Shown: positions 1 to 9,600, numbered from the stretch's first letter. The stretch is DNA of 14,672 nt from Balneolales bacterium (GCA_007116685.1 SKIC01000220.1:1-14672); one strand, 5' to 3'. Translations and numbers: made by a program. Notes: generated by a model not told the origin, from the sequence alone.

Positions 1-613
1 GCATCTTACCCCAAGTCATTCCAGGGGGACGCATTTTGTGAATGGTAACTATAAAGTTCATTCCCGTTAAAATGGACGAAAATCCCAGGATAAATACCCC
101 CAGCGTCATTGAAATAACAGCTGTTTCAGTAGTTGTACTGTATGGAGTGTAGAATGTCCAACCTGTATCAATACCACCATTTAAAATGGAGTATAAAGCA
201 AACATGGCACCAAATACGTAAATCCAGAAACTCGCAAGGTTTAAGCGCGGAAAGGCTACGTCTTTTGCACCAAGCATCATGGGTAAGAAAATGTTACCAA
301 GTGCTGCAGGTATCGATGGAATAATAAACAAGAACACCATGATAGCACCGTGCAGGGTGAATATCTTGTTGTAAGTATCCGCATCGATGAATGTTTGTGC
401 AGGTGTTAAAAGCTCTAAACGTAATGCAATGGCTAACATACCTCCTACGAAGAAGAAGAATGCAATTGCACCAAGATACATCAAACCAATCCGTTTGTGG
501 TCTAATGTAAACAACCAGGACATAAGCCCCTTACTGTGATTCAAATAATTCGTTTTTGGATTTTCATCCAACGGAAATTCACGAATTTTCAATGTTTGTG
601 AAGTACCTGACAT
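1..613 (-). CDS. ctaD: Cytochrome c oxidase subunit I (caa3-type), N-terminal part, runs off window
   Basis: Subunit I of the heme-copper oxygen reductase, the membrane subunit that holds heme a and the heme a3-CuB site where O2 is reduced and protons are pumped. Only the first 204 residues are present; the 3' end lies beyond position 1. The ATG is at 613-611, 5 bp after the ctaC stop. Visible landmarks are the LDHKRIG motif before TM1 (residues 37-43), and H88 in TLHGAIMVF, which matches the conserved heme a ligand of TM2. N107, D118 and N125 have the same 11- and 7-residue spacing as the D-channel entrance of family A oxidases. The CuB ligands and the Tyr cross-link region are not in the window, so the A1 or A2 subtype cannot be assigned. 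The open frame and motifs make the family call secure. Confidence 0.96.
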   Translation of the reverse strand, partial: MSGTSQTLKIREFPLDENPKTNYLNHSKGLMSWLFTLDHKRIGLMYLGAIAFFFFVGGMLAIALRLELLTPAQTFIDADTYNKIFTLHGAIMVFLFIIPSIPAALGNIFLPMMLGAKDVAFPRLNLASFWIYVFGAMFALYSILNGGIDTGWTFYTPYSTTTETAVISMTLGVFILGFSSILTGMNFIVTIHKMRPPGMTWGKM

Positions 614-618
614 AATAC

Positions 619-1563
619 TTATTGTTGTTCTTTAATAAATTCGACTAATCCCTGAATCTGTCGCTCAGTTAATAATTGACGATAGTTCTGAGGCATATTA
701 TTTGGGTAACCTACAGTTACTCTTAAATGTGGATCTACAATAGATTCAATTAAATACTCTTCATCAGCTATAGCAGAGGTACCATCGGTGAATTCTCTTT
801 CTGATTGGTACAATCCAAGGAAGGTAGGTCCAACTCTTCTTGTACCATCCAATGAGTGGCAAGCATTACAACCTGCACTAGTGTACGCTGCTCCACCGAC
901 AGCGAGAAGTGGCATATCCTCATCAGGTTGCAAACCAGTTTCTAACCATTCTTCGAATTCATCAGGCGGTAAAGCAAATACATCTGCAACCATCACAGAA
1001 TGTTGTGTACCACAATATTCTGTACAAAAAATTATGGATTGACCTGGTTCTGTTACCTCAAACCAAGTAGTTGTATATCTGTTAGGAATCACATCTTGCT
1101 TAATACGGTAATCGGGAATTGCAAAAGAGTGCAAGACATCTTCAGAAGTCATAATCAACTTTACAGGCTGATTGGTTGGCACATATAACTCATTCATCAA
1201 TCTGCCACCATTCGGATATTCAAAAGCCCAATACCAAGAACCAGCCGTAACGTAGATGTCATAGGTATTGGTTGGCGGAGTAGAGATGGTTAAAAAACTT
1301 CTGAATCCCCAACTAAAAATTACCAATATGATAATGGCGGGCGAAATAGACCATGCTACCTCAAGACCCGTATTGTGAGTAATTACAGGAGTAACATCAT
1401 CTTCAGATTTTCGCCGATATTTTATCGCAAAATAGACGATTGCAATAACAATCCCCATGAAGAGAATAAAACCGGCAATATTAATAAAATGAAACAATGC
1501 ATCCACTTCGGGTGCAATAGTTGACCTCTGTGGTGGTAAAAATATTTCAGAAAGACGTTCCAT
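619..1563 (-). CDS. ctaC: Cytochrome c oxidase subunit II fused to cytochrome c domain (caa3 type)
   Basis: Subunit II takes electrons from ACIII and delivers them to subunit I through CuA. It has 314 residues. Two membrane segments lie at about 24-48 and 70-92, with E68 just before the second helix, where the K-channel Glu is usually found. The cupredoxin domain follows, with GSWYWAFEYPNG at 108-119. The CuA ligand set is complete: H145, C180, E182, C184, H188 and M191. The C-terminal domain (about 220-314) is a class I cytochrome c with C232-NA-C235-H236 and M290 in NNMP as the probable axial ligand. This fused heme makes it a caa3-type subunit. There is no cleavable signal peptide or lipobox, and an in-frame stop (TAG at 1581-1579) closes the frame shortly upstream, so the N-terminus is not a misplaced start. 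The gene begins 8 bp after the sco stop. Confidence 0.97.
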   Translation of the reverse strand: MERLSEIFLPPQRSTIAPEVDALFHFINIAGFILFMGIVIAIVYFAIKYRRKSEDDVTPVITHNTGLEVAWSISPAIIILVIFSWGFRSFLTISTPPTNTYDIYVTAGSWYWAFEYPNGGRLMNELYVPTNQPVKLIMTSEDVLHSFAIPDYRIKQDVIPNRYTTTWFEVTEPGQSIIFCTEYCGTQHSVMVADVFALPPDEFEEWLETGLQPDEDMPLLAVGGAAYTSAGCNACHSLDGTRRVGPTFLGLYQSEREFTDGTSAIADEEYLIESIVDPHLRVTVGYPNNMPQNYRQLLTERQIQGLVEFIKEQQ

Positions 1564-1571
1564 ATTAAATG

Positions 1572-2420
1572 TTAAGAACTATGTGATATACTTTGTTTTA
1601 GAGATAGATTTTTTTCGCGAAACCAAAGAAAACCGAGAAATAGTCCTAAGACTAAGAGCGTAAAAGCTCCCCCAATTTTCATAATGTTAATAGCAACGGG
1701 AACATAAGAACCTGAGTTCTCATCAAATTGAAAGCAAAACAAAACCATGCGTTCAATGGTTGAGCCAATTCTACCATTTGCAGCATCTGATAATGCATTT
1801 CTCATCATAAATTCAGGATAATCGATGCCATTCAAGTATCTGGAGATTCTGCCTTGCTCGCTTAAAAAAATTAATGTTGACCCATGGAAATATTCTTGAG
1901 TTTCCTCATCCCATTTAAAACCAAATCCTACTTCATCTGCTAATTTTTGAATTTGATCTTCCGTACCGGTCAAAAAGTGCCAGCCGTCTGCGATTTCAGG
2001 TCTCCCGAGAGAATGTATATAAGCTTCCTTTTTTTCGGCAGCCATTTCCGGGGTTTCCTCAGGAGCAATAGAAACAGTAATAATATCGTACTGATTTCCT
2101 GGTTGCCATTGTAAGTCACCAACAGCTGTTGCCAATCCATTTAGAATTAGATTACACAATAATGGGCATTCGTAGTAAACCAATGCCAACACGAGAGGTC
2201 TCCCATTATTTAGGTAGTCCCCAATAGCAACTTCTTCTCCATGCTCGTTAAAGAAGCGAGTATCTTTTGAAATGTAATCCCCAAGTTTTTCTGTAATTCC
2301 AACTCCATCAAGACGGTCTGCATTCATACTGCCGGCGTACAGAGAGCTGTATGCAAAAGCTGATATTAGCAAAAAAGCTACTATCCTGAGGGTTTTTATG
2401 TAGAAATTATTCAGCTTCAT
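1572..2420 (-). CDS. sco: SCO1/SenC/PrrC-family copper chaperone for oxidase CuA
   Basis: A thioredoxin-fold protein expected to deliver copper to, or reduce the cysteines of, the CuA site of the neighbouring CtaC on the outer face of the membrane. It has 282 residues. A signal peptide spans about 1-29 (hydrophobic core RIVAFLLISAFAYSSLYA, probable cleavage after A29). The copper motif is C85-PLL-C89, and H179 in YFHGSTLIF is the likely third ligand. A C-terminal membrane helix lies at about 246-267, so the domain is probably anchored by its tail. The start ATG overlaps the end of the upstream small gene by 14 bp in another frame, which suggests translational coupling. Its position immediately before ctaC supports a role in CuA assembly. 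Family assignment is secure; chaperone versus thiol reductase cannot be decided from sequence. Confidence 0.93.
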   Translation of the reverse strand: MKLNNFYIKTLRIVAFLLISAFAYSSLYAGSMNADRLDGVGITEKLGDYISKDTRFFNEHGEEVAIGDYLNNGRPLVLALVYYECPLLCNLILNGLATAVGDLQWQPGNQYDIITVSIAPEETPEMAAEKKEAYIHSLGRPEIADGWHFLTGTEDQIQKLADEVGFGFKWDEETQEYFHGSTLIFLSEQGRISRYLNGIDYPEFMMRNALSDAANGRIGSTIERMVLFCFQFDENSGSYVPVAINIMKIGGAFTLLVLGLFLGFLWFREKNLSLKQSISHSS

Positions 2421-2745
2421 TCAAATAGATAGAAATAGCATCTTCAATTGGGATATGAAATCTTTCTTCGTTGGATTCTAACACTCCTGAAGAATTAAGA
2501 CGTTCGTTGGCTGTACTTCTCAAGTTACTAATTTCTCGAAATTCTGATGAGATAGCAGCAGATTGTAAAGCTTGAAATTTATTAAAACTGTAATAACTAC
2601 TAACTCCAACAATCATTACAACCACGACTATTATGGTAAAAACAGACCAAAACGTGATTTTGTTCAGATTTAGCTTGTCACGCATAACTCCGTAATCAAC
2701 AGAGTCATCAAATTCGCTATAATTATTTTCAGGCTTTTCGCTCAT
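2407..2745 (-). CDS. Small single-TM membrane protein between actF and sco, function unknown
   Basis: A 112-residue protein without a family I can name with certainty. The N-terminus (1-29) is acidic and hydrophilic. One strong membrane helix follows (about 30-52, rich in Val and Ile), then a polar region of about 60 residues, probably on the outer face. The C-terminus carries LNSSG (83-87) and HIPIEDAI (97-104). From memory, similar LNS-x-G and IPI-[D/E]-x-A motifs occur in small single-TM proteins encoded beside sco and oxidase genes in other phyla; I could not check this. The gene lies inside the ACIII-caa3 run and overlaps the start of sco by 14 bp, so it is almost certainly co-translated with it. 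Candidate roles are an accessory subunit of ACIII or of the oxidase, a supercomplex linker, or an assembly factor. There are no Cys residues and no heme motif. Confidence 0.85.
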   Translation of the reverse strand: MSEKPENNYSEFDDSVDYGVMRDKLNLNKITFWSVFTIIVVVVMIVGVSSYYSFNKFQALQSAAISSEFREISNLRSTANERLNSSGVLESNEERFHIPIEDAISIYLNEAE

Positions 2746-2784
2746 AAAATTTTTGGTTAAACAAGTATGTGTTAACGGTGAAAA

Positions 2785-3975
2785 TCAGTGTTTATTTAAT
2801 GATTCCTGAATATATGGGTCATTTTTGGGTACCATATCAGCTTGCTTGAACTTGGTGAAAAATAAACCCAGCAATAAGCCACTGAGACCCAATAGCGTAG
2901 CAAAATCTAACCAATGCACTCCTAATTCAGATTTTTGCAAAATAGGTTGAACAATCCAGAAGAATTCAATGAAATGAAGTACAACCAGCATTACAGAAAT
3001 ACCACCTAAGAGCTTAAGATTGGCTTTGGCTTTTTTGCTAAGCAGCAGAATAAATGGAACTGCAAAACGACCTGCGAATATTATGTAGGTCATATAAGCC
3101 CAGTTTCCATCAAGGCGATATTTGAACCAGAGAGTAGCCTCAGGAATATTAGCATAATAAATCAAGAAAAACTGGCTAAATGCGATATATGCATAGAATA
3201 CAGTAAAACCGAAAAGTAGTTTCCCAATATCGTTATAGTGTGGAATTCTGATCGTATTACTAAGCATATCATTTTTTCGGAGATATAAACTCACTAAGAT
3301 GAGTATGGCAAAGAATACCTGGAAACTCATCGCAAAGAAGTAAACACCAAACATAGTTGAGAACCAGTGCGAATCCATAGACATTAACCAATCAAAGGAA
3401 GCAAAGGCTACCGTAAATCCAAACAGGAGAATACCAGGAGCACTAAGTACTTTTTGCTTTCTGTTTAGTTCAGCAATATCACCCTGATTATCCATATCTA
3501 CTGAGTTTTGATATAAACGATAACCAAGGAATGACCAAACCACGAAGTAAATTATGTTTCGAATTAAGAAGAAAGGCTCGTTCAAATATGGAAGCTTGTG
3601 TTGCACCAGTGGATCTGCCGCAATCTTTTCTTCTCTCACCCACTCATACAAATACTCCATCCCAAAAAGTATGGGGATGAAAAGGATAGCCAGTACATAA
3701 ATGTTTGAAGCGAATGTTTCAGGAATACGGCGCATTACTACGCTATATTTTGAGCCTGTTACGTGCTGTAACATCACAAAAAACAAGCATGCTAAAGAGA
3801 TACTAGCCACAAAGGAGAAGCTAGTGAGATACGAAAAATAAAATTGTTGGGTATCCACTATATACCCGATAGCACTCAGTAAAATCCCAAGAATGGCTAC
3901 GGCAAAAAATGCGACATTAATCCGTGATTCTGCTGGGAATTTTAGATTATCGGTAAGAGTATGATGATGGTGCAT
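2785..3975 (-). CDS. actF: Alternative complex III subunit ActF, NrfD/PsrC-like membrane protein
   Basis: One of the two large NrfD/PsrC-type integral subunits of ACIII (quinol:electron-acceptor oxidoreductase). It has 396 residues with about ten hydrophobic helices, starting near residues 19-40 and ending near 362-384. Typical ActF landmarks are LSAPGILLFGFTVAFASFDW in the fifth helix, followed by LMSMD and HWFSTMFGVYFF. In solved ACIII structures ActF is paired with ActC in the membrane. The quinol site is assigned mainly to ActC, and ActF may form a proton path; both points are family knowledge. The protein begins with four consecutive His after Met. The gene is 37 bp after actE in the same run. 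The ActC versus ActF assignment rests on order and length and is confident. Confidence 0.94.
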   Translation of the reverse strand: MHHHHTLTDNLKFPAESRINVAFFAVAILGILLSAIGYIVDTQQFYFSYLTSFSFVASISLACLFFVMLQHVTGSKYSVVMRRIPETFASNIYVLAILFIPILFGMEYLYEWVREEKIAADPLVQHKLPYLNEPFFLIRNIIYFVVWSFLGYRLYQNSVDMDNQGDIAELNRKQKVLSAPGILLFGFTVAFASFDWLMSMDSHWFSTMFGVYFFAMSFQVFFAILILVSLYLRKNDMLSNTIRIPHYNDIGKLLFGFTVFYAYIAFSQFFLIYYANIPEATLWFKYRLDGNWAYMTYIIFAGRFAVPFILLLSKKAKANLKLLGGISVMLVVLHFIEFFWIVQPILQKSELGVHWLDFATLLGLSGLLLGLFFTKFKQADMVPKNDPYIQESLNKH

Positions 3976-4012
3976 ATTGTAATACGTTTCTGATTGTCCG
4001 TAAACCGTTTAA

Positions 4013-4648
4013 TTATTCAGCCATTTGGGCTCTAAGTTCTTCAGGGTCGATACCTAAGGCTCTGACCTCTTCTTCTGATGCATATTGGCTCAGCTGTAGA
4101 GCTCTAACATAAGCTACAACCGCCCACCGGTCTTCTACGTCTAATTGATGGCGGTATGAGCCCATTGTATTGATACCGTTATATATTGCACTATAGATTT
4201 GTCCATATGGCATTTCTCTCATAGTGTCGGTATGAAAACTAGGCGCTATTAAACCTCGTTGGCTGATGATACCCATTCCATCCCCGGCATTACCATGGCA
4301 GGGTGTGCAATAGATATAATAACGTTCGCCACCTCTCATCAAGAAAGACCGGGATACATCAAGGGGTAGATCAGTAACAAAATTACCGTTTTCATCTAAA
4401 CCTTCATGTAATGCTACATCCACAGCAAGACGCCCCCGTGGAACAGTTCCTTCAACCGGCAACCGATCAGCACGACCGTCTTCAAAAAATCTGTTTTCAG
4501 ATTGATAAGTGAATTTTTCCTGATAATGCATATTAGGCTGAACAAACCGTGGTGGTTCCTCAAAGGGTTGTCCACGACAAGCCGACAGTAAAATAACGAG
4601 TAATAATAATGCAGCGATTCTGATAGTACTCACGCTAACTTTCCTCAA
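4013..4648 (-). CDS. actE: Alternative complex III subunit ActE, monoheme cytochrome c lipoprotein
   Basis: A monoheme c-type cytochrome on the outer face of ACIII, thought to pass electrons from the ActA hemes towards the oxidase. As translated it has 211 residues. A hydrophobic signal (10-22) ends in a lipobox LSAC with lipidation Cys24. The heme site is C114-TP-C117-H118, and M162 in NGINTMGSY is the likely axial ligand. The start is uncertain. The longest frame begins with TTG at 4648, 10 bp after the actD stop. An in-frame GTG at 4633-4631 has GAGGA about eight bases upstream and would still leave a complete lipoprotein signal. An in-frame TAA two codons upstream of the TTG limits the choice to these two. 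No ATG precedes the signal peptide. Confidence 0.94.
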   Translation of the reverse strand: MRKVSVSTIRIAALLLLVILLSACRGQPFEEPPRFVQPNMHYQEKFTYQSENRFFEDGRADRLPVEGTVPRGRLAVDVALHEGLDENGNFVTDLPLDVSRSFLMRGGERYYIYCTPCHGNAGDGMGIISQRGLIAPSFHTDTMREMPYGQIYSAIYNGINTMGSYRHQLDVEDRWAVVAYVRALQLSQYASEEEVRALGIDPEELRAQMAE

Positions 4649-4658
4649 TGGTTAACAA

Positions 4659-5204
4659 TTAATCCTCATAAACTTTTTCGATGTAGACAGCTCCGGCATC
4701 TTCCAGAAATTTTGCTGTCTTTTCTTCTGAAAACAAACCGTCTTCGGCTTCAATCCCTATAAAGAATCCATCGTCTGTAACTTTCTCAAAACGCTCAGAA
4801 TTAAATAAGGGATTGTAGAATTTTGGGAGATTATTCAGAAAGAACATTCCGAAGAAGGTACCGAATGCAGCCAAAAGAATGGTCAATTCAAACGTTACTG
4901 GTACGAAGTTCGGTAGGTTAAGTAATGGTTTTCCACTGATATTCAATGGATATGCAATTACCTGTGTATAAATCTGAAGTGCCAAACCTCCACTAAATCC
5001 GATAAGAGCATGGAACAATACAATCCACCCCAATTTTGATTCTTTTAAGCCCATGGCATCATCCATACCATGGATTGGAAACGGGCTGTAAGCATCGTAT
5101 TTCTTGTATCCTGCTTTATTGGTTTTTTCAGCAGCCTTTATTAATACAGCCGGGTTTTCAAACTCAGCCAGAATACAATGTAATTTTTTGTTTGTAGTAC
5201 TCAT
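4659..5204 (-). CDS. actD: Alternative complex III subunit ActD (DUF3341)
   Basis: A small membrane subunit of ACIII of the DUF3341 family. It has 181 residues: a cytoplasmic N-terminal domain (1-57), two membrane helices (about 58-83 and 101-123), and a cytoplasmic C-terminal domain. The family signature YDAYSPFPIHGMDDAMGL lies at 36-53, and NPLFNSERFEKVTDDGFFIG at 131-150. The N-terminal part reads like a small alpha-beta domain that sees only the inner face. Its exact catalytic contribution is unknown; in structures it packs against the ActC/ActF core. It sits 18 bp after actC and 10 bp before actE, which is the usual order. ATG start at 5204-5202. Confidence 0.94.
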   Translation of the reverse strand: MSTTNKKLHCILAEFENPAVLIKAAEKTNKAGYKKYDAYSPFPIHGMDDAMGLKESKLGWIVLFHALIGFSGGLALQIYTQVIAYPLNISGKPLLNLPNFVPVTFELTILLAAFGTFFGMFFLNNLPKFYNPLFNSERFEKVTDDGFFIGIEAEDGLFSEEKTAKFLEDAGAVYIEKVYED

Positions 5205-5222
5205 AGTTACTTAAACCTGTAA

Positions 5223-6623
5223 TCAGTTATTTGCTGAATCTTTATCTGAATTTCCATTTGCATAGTACTCTACTTTTGCCTGAGGTAATTCCATTTTCAC
5301 CTCTGCAATGGCAACCATCGGTAAGAATCGGAGGAAGAGAAGGAAGAAGGTAAAGAAGAGGCCAAAAGTACCCACATAGGTTAAAATGTCAACCCAGGTT
5401 GGAGAATAGTACCCCCAGGCGGCAGGCACGAAATCTTGTGCGAGAGATGTAACAGTAATTACAAAACGCTCAAACCACATACCGATATTTACAATTATCG
5501 ATAGTATAAATGACATAGTAATACTAGTTCTGAATCGTTTAAACCAGAAGAAGTTTGGAGTAATTACGTTACAAGTCATCATAATCCAGTAAGCCCAGGC
5601 GTATGGACCGAAAGCACGGTTTATAAAAGCAAACTTCTCGTATTCTACACCACTATACCAGGCTATGAAGAATTCCATAATGTAGGCGAATCCTACCATC
5701 CATCCCGTTACAAGGATGATGATGTTCATCTTTTCGATAACCTTGATATTCATGATGTCTTCCAGTCCGTAAATTTTCCGGGCAATTAACATCAGGGTCA
5801 TTACCATCGCAAATCCGGAAAAAATAGCACCAGCTACGAAGTATGGAGGGAAAATGGTAGTGTGCCATCCTGGAATTACTGAAACAGCAAAGTCGAAAGA
5901 TACAATGGTGTGTACTGAGAGTACGAGAGGTGTAGCAAGACCAGCCAAAAGCATATACGCTTTTTCGTAGTTTTGCCAGCTTCTGTTACCGCCTGTCCAG
6001 CCAAGTGCGAAAAATCCATAAAGAGATTTCGCAAGTTTGCCTTTTACCTTATCTCGCATAGTTGCTAAATCCGGTACAAGACCTACAAACCAGAAAAGTG
6101 TAGAAACTGTAAAGTAGGTACCTACCGCAAATACGTCCCATAAGAGAGGTGAACTAAAATTAGGCCACATCTGCATTGAATTGGGTAAAGGGAATACGTA
6201 GTAAATTACCCAAATACGACCAACGTGCACCGCAGGGAAAATACCCGCACACATTACCGCAAAGATAGTCATGGCCTCGGCAAATCGGTTAATTGCCGTT
6301 CTCCAACCCTGGCGGAATAAAAACAGAATGGCTGAAATCAATGTTCCGGCGTGGCCAATACCAACCCACCATACAAAGTTAACAATGGCCCAACCCCAAC
6401 CTACAGGATTGTTCAAACCCCATACACCAGTACCTTCCCAAATCAGGTAAACAAGCATTGCGATGAGAAGACCCATCAATAGGTTGGATATTCCAAAAGC
6501 GATATACCACCATTTTGGTGTTTCCTGCTGAGGTATATCACTTATAAGTCGAGTGATACTTCCAAAACTGTGATTCCCATCAAATAATGGCTGCTCAGTC
6601 ACTTGTCCAGTTGTTTGACTCAT
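5223..6623 (-). CDS. actC: Alternative complex III subunit ActC, NrfD/PsrC quinol-binding membrane subunit
   Basis: The NrfD/PsrC-family membrane subunit in which menaquinol is believed to be oxidised, next to the iron-sulfur domain of ActB. It has 466 residues with about ten membrane helices, from near residue 41 to near 445. Diagnostic stretches are NFVWWVGIGHAGTLISAILF in the second helix and FPAVHVGRIWVIYYVFPLPN around the third. His and Arg residues here lie in or near the expected outer-face quinol pocket. The C-terminal tail is polar. The gene lies between actB and actD with gaps of 36 and 18 bp. The start ATG at 6623-6621 has no Shine-Dalgarno sequence, like most genes here. Quinol binding is inferred from the family, not from a site I can prove in this protein. 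Confidence 0.95.
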   Translation of the reverse strand: MSQTTGQVTEQPLFDGNHSFGSITRLISDIPQQETPKWWYIAFGISNLLMGLLIAMLVYLIWEGTGVWGLNNPVGWGWAIVNFVWWVGIGHAGTLISAILFLFRQGWRTAINRFAEAMTIFAVMCAGIFPAVHVGRIWVIYYVFPLPNSMQMWPNFSSPLLWDVFAVGTYFTVSTLFWFVGLVPDLATMRDKVKGKLAKSLYGFFALGWTGGNRSWQNYEKAYMLLAGLATPLVLSVHTIVSFDFAVSVIPGWHTTIFPPYFVAGAIFSGFAMVMTLMLIARKIYGLEDIMNIKVIEKMNIIILVTGWMVGFAYIMEFFIAWYSGVEYEKFAFINRAFGPYAWAYWIMMTCNVITPNFFWFKRFRTSITMSFILSIIVNIGMWFERFVITVTSLAQDFVPAAWGYYSPTWVDILTYVGTFGLFFTFFLLFLRFLPMVAIAEVKMELPQAKVEYYANGNSDKDSANN

Positions 6624-6659
6624 GCTTTAATACTTTATTCGCTTAACGTAATAATTAAT

Positions 6660-9600
6660 TTAGGCTATGTTTGGATTAGGATTTCTCACCTTTGCCAGGT
6701 AAGACGTACGAGGACGTATGTTTAGATACTCCAATAAGAAGTAATTACGTGAATCTCGTTTTGCTACACTTACGCGGCTGTTTTCGTCGGTGAGATCACC
6801 AAATTCAATAGCATCTGCCGGACAAGCCTGCTGACAAGCAGTTTTAACTGCTCCATCTGGTGGCTTAACAGAATTTCCGGTTTTGTTACGAGTATTGATT
6901 TTGGCTCTGCTGATACGCTGTACACAATAGGTACATTTTTCCATAACCCCTCTGAAACGAATGGTCACATCCGGGTTCATTGCCATTTGAATAACTTCTG
7001 TATCCTCGCCTGTTGTGAGGAATTCTTTCGGATAGTTGAAGAAGTTAAATCGTCTAACCTTGAATGGACAGTTATTTGCACAATAACGAGTACCAATACA
7101 ACGGTTATAGGTCATTTGATTTAATCCATCATCACTATGGGTAGTTGCAGCAACAGGACAAACTTGCTCACAAGGAGCCTGTTCGCAGTGCATACAAGGC
7201 ACCGGCTGATGCGCAACAGTTGGGTTTGCATCATCACCACTGAAATAGCGATCAGTGCGAATCCAGTGCATTTCACGACCACGTCTTACTTCTCTTTTTC
7301 CAACTACCGGAATATTATTCTCTGCTTGACAAGCAATTGAGCATACCCCACATCCAATACAAGAATTCAAATCGATAGTCATACCCCATTGTGGCTCACG
7401 TTCAGGGAATGTTCTCGTGTTATGAAGGTTAATTGGTGCTGCCCCGGTTGTGTACCAAGATTCCTCAGTTTCATCAAGTTGACCACTGTAAACACCTGCA
7501 ATTTGAGGAGCAAAGTTCGGATTTTCCTTGAACTCAGCTAGAGAAGCTTCCAAAATAAATGGTCGCCCTTCCATTGAATGGTGGTCTTGAGTAGTTGCAA
7601 CTTCGTAAGTATTTCCTGTACTAGAAACAGAAACGTTCTCAGTAAACAACGGATTTACCGTGGTTCTGGCTTTAAATACATCAACACCTACAGTTTCCTG
7701 AGAAATGTTACCAACACGTCCTTCATAAGAATTAACAACTCTTCCGGCTTTGGTACGGCCATAGCCAGCATATACAGTGATTGTATCATCTGCATGGCCC
7801 GGTAGCACCCAGGCTACAATTTCAAAAGTGTGATTTCCCGCAGTGATGGAAACAGTTTGGTGCTCGAATTGACCAAACCTTCTCGCATCAGCTAATCCTA
7901 ATTTTTGGGCTGTATTTGCGCTCATTAAAGCAACATTATCCCAGGTAATTTTAGAAATAGGATCCGGAAGTTCCTGAAGCCATGGATTATTTGCGAAACG
8001 ACCATCGTACAATTTTGGATCCGGCTTGATAATCAATTCAATATCATCTGTTGTCTGTACCGGAGTAGATAAGGCTTCCTGAATAAAAGGAGCAAAACCA
8101 GGCACTATGGAAACAGAGCGCGAGGAAAAACGAGTACCTTTTACCAATCCATCATGAAGTGCCGTTTGCCACTGCGCATCACTTCCACCCGGCTGACTTA
8201 ACCAGAAATTGCGGACCAGTTCATGACCACTTACATCTTCGCCTTCAATAATGGCATTTAAGAACTCAATTTCGCTTTTTCCATCAAATAAAGGAGCAAT
8301 CATTGGCTGAATTGCTGACAATGAACCTTCATAGGAGAATCCATCTCCCCAAGCTTCAAGGAAATGAGCACGATTGATATGCCAGGTTGCATTTTGGGAA
8401 GTCTCATCAACATGTGTTGAGAGATGAATAGTGGTAGCTACATTTGATAATGCAGAATTGAAATTCAAATCAGCATAAGCTGTATATGCCGGATTTGTAC
8501 CAACCATTACAACGGTATCGTAATCGCCATTTTGCATACCTCGAACAGCATTTGCAAACTTCTCAGTTTGATTTTCACTGTCAGCGTGTGGTAGCTCGAG
8601 ATACTCTATTGTTTCGCCATCGTTACCTAAAGCTTTATTGATTGCAGCAACCGCAGCATGAACTTCAGGACTGTAATCAGAACCGGCTGTTAGTATTGAT
8701 TTCCCTGCATTAGTTCGTAAATCTTCAGCAAGCGCAGCAACCCAACTATGTTGTGAAAATTCGTTACGATAACCACTAAATGCGTTCAATCCTGAAACAC
8801 TAGCGGAGAGTTCAGCGGCTAAAGCATATAAGAAAGGAGCGACTTTACTTGGCTTCAATTGCAATCTGTGATCTGCATTAGAGCCTGTAAGAGAGTAGTT
8901 TGCTTCGACAACATAAAGGCGAGACATATCAGAGTCTGTGCCATTCAGTTTTCTACTCTTTGCATAACGCTTCACATTTTGAACGTTGTTGTCCTCTTGT
9001 GACATAAAATCCGCATCAAGAGAAACTACTACTTTCGCTTTGTCAAAATGATTAACAGGTCGCAATTTCTGACCAAAAGCACGGCTTACGCCGGTTAAAA
9101 CATTTTCGTCACTAAATGGTTCGTAAGTAACCCATTCTGCATTAGCGAATGCTGAGAGAGCCTTGCTTTTTAATGACTGATATGTTGGAGAGGAATTTGC
9201 CTCAGAAATAAAAAGTAGTCGCTGCGTTCTGTTTGAGAAGTGATCGGAAGCAAATTCTAAGAATGCATTCCAATCGCTTTTCTCTCCGTTGCGACGCACA
9301 TAACGAGATCTGTCGCGATCGTATAAATCAAGAAGAGCTGCCTGATGGAATGAGTTTGTAGCTCCGTCACTTTCCGGATGAAGGTCGTTACCTTCTATTT
9401 TTGTCGGACGCCCCTCATTGTTTGTGACCAATAAGCCACTAACATAATCTTTAAATGGCATCACCGTTGCATAGTGCATGGGGATACCCGGAACCATAAA
9501 CTCAGGTTGACGACTGTGAGGTAAAATCTTTACGACGGGTTTTCTACAAGCAGTAAGACCGGCAAGAGCTACAGAAGCTCCCATAATGGTAAGAAAATTA

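Noticed and set aside
133..324. Plus-strand 63-residue ORF
   Set aside because: It lies wholly inside ctaD on the other strand and has no protein-like features; a shadow frame.
3946..3975. Four-His start of ActF as an engineered tag
   Set aside because: It is encoded by mixed CAC and CAT codons, sits in a natural operon with no linker or vector sequence, and is best read as a chance natural cluster.
7578..7805. Plus-strand 75-residue ORF inside actB
   Set aside because: Antisense shadow of the secure actB frame, with a Ser/Asn/Ile-rich unstructured translation.
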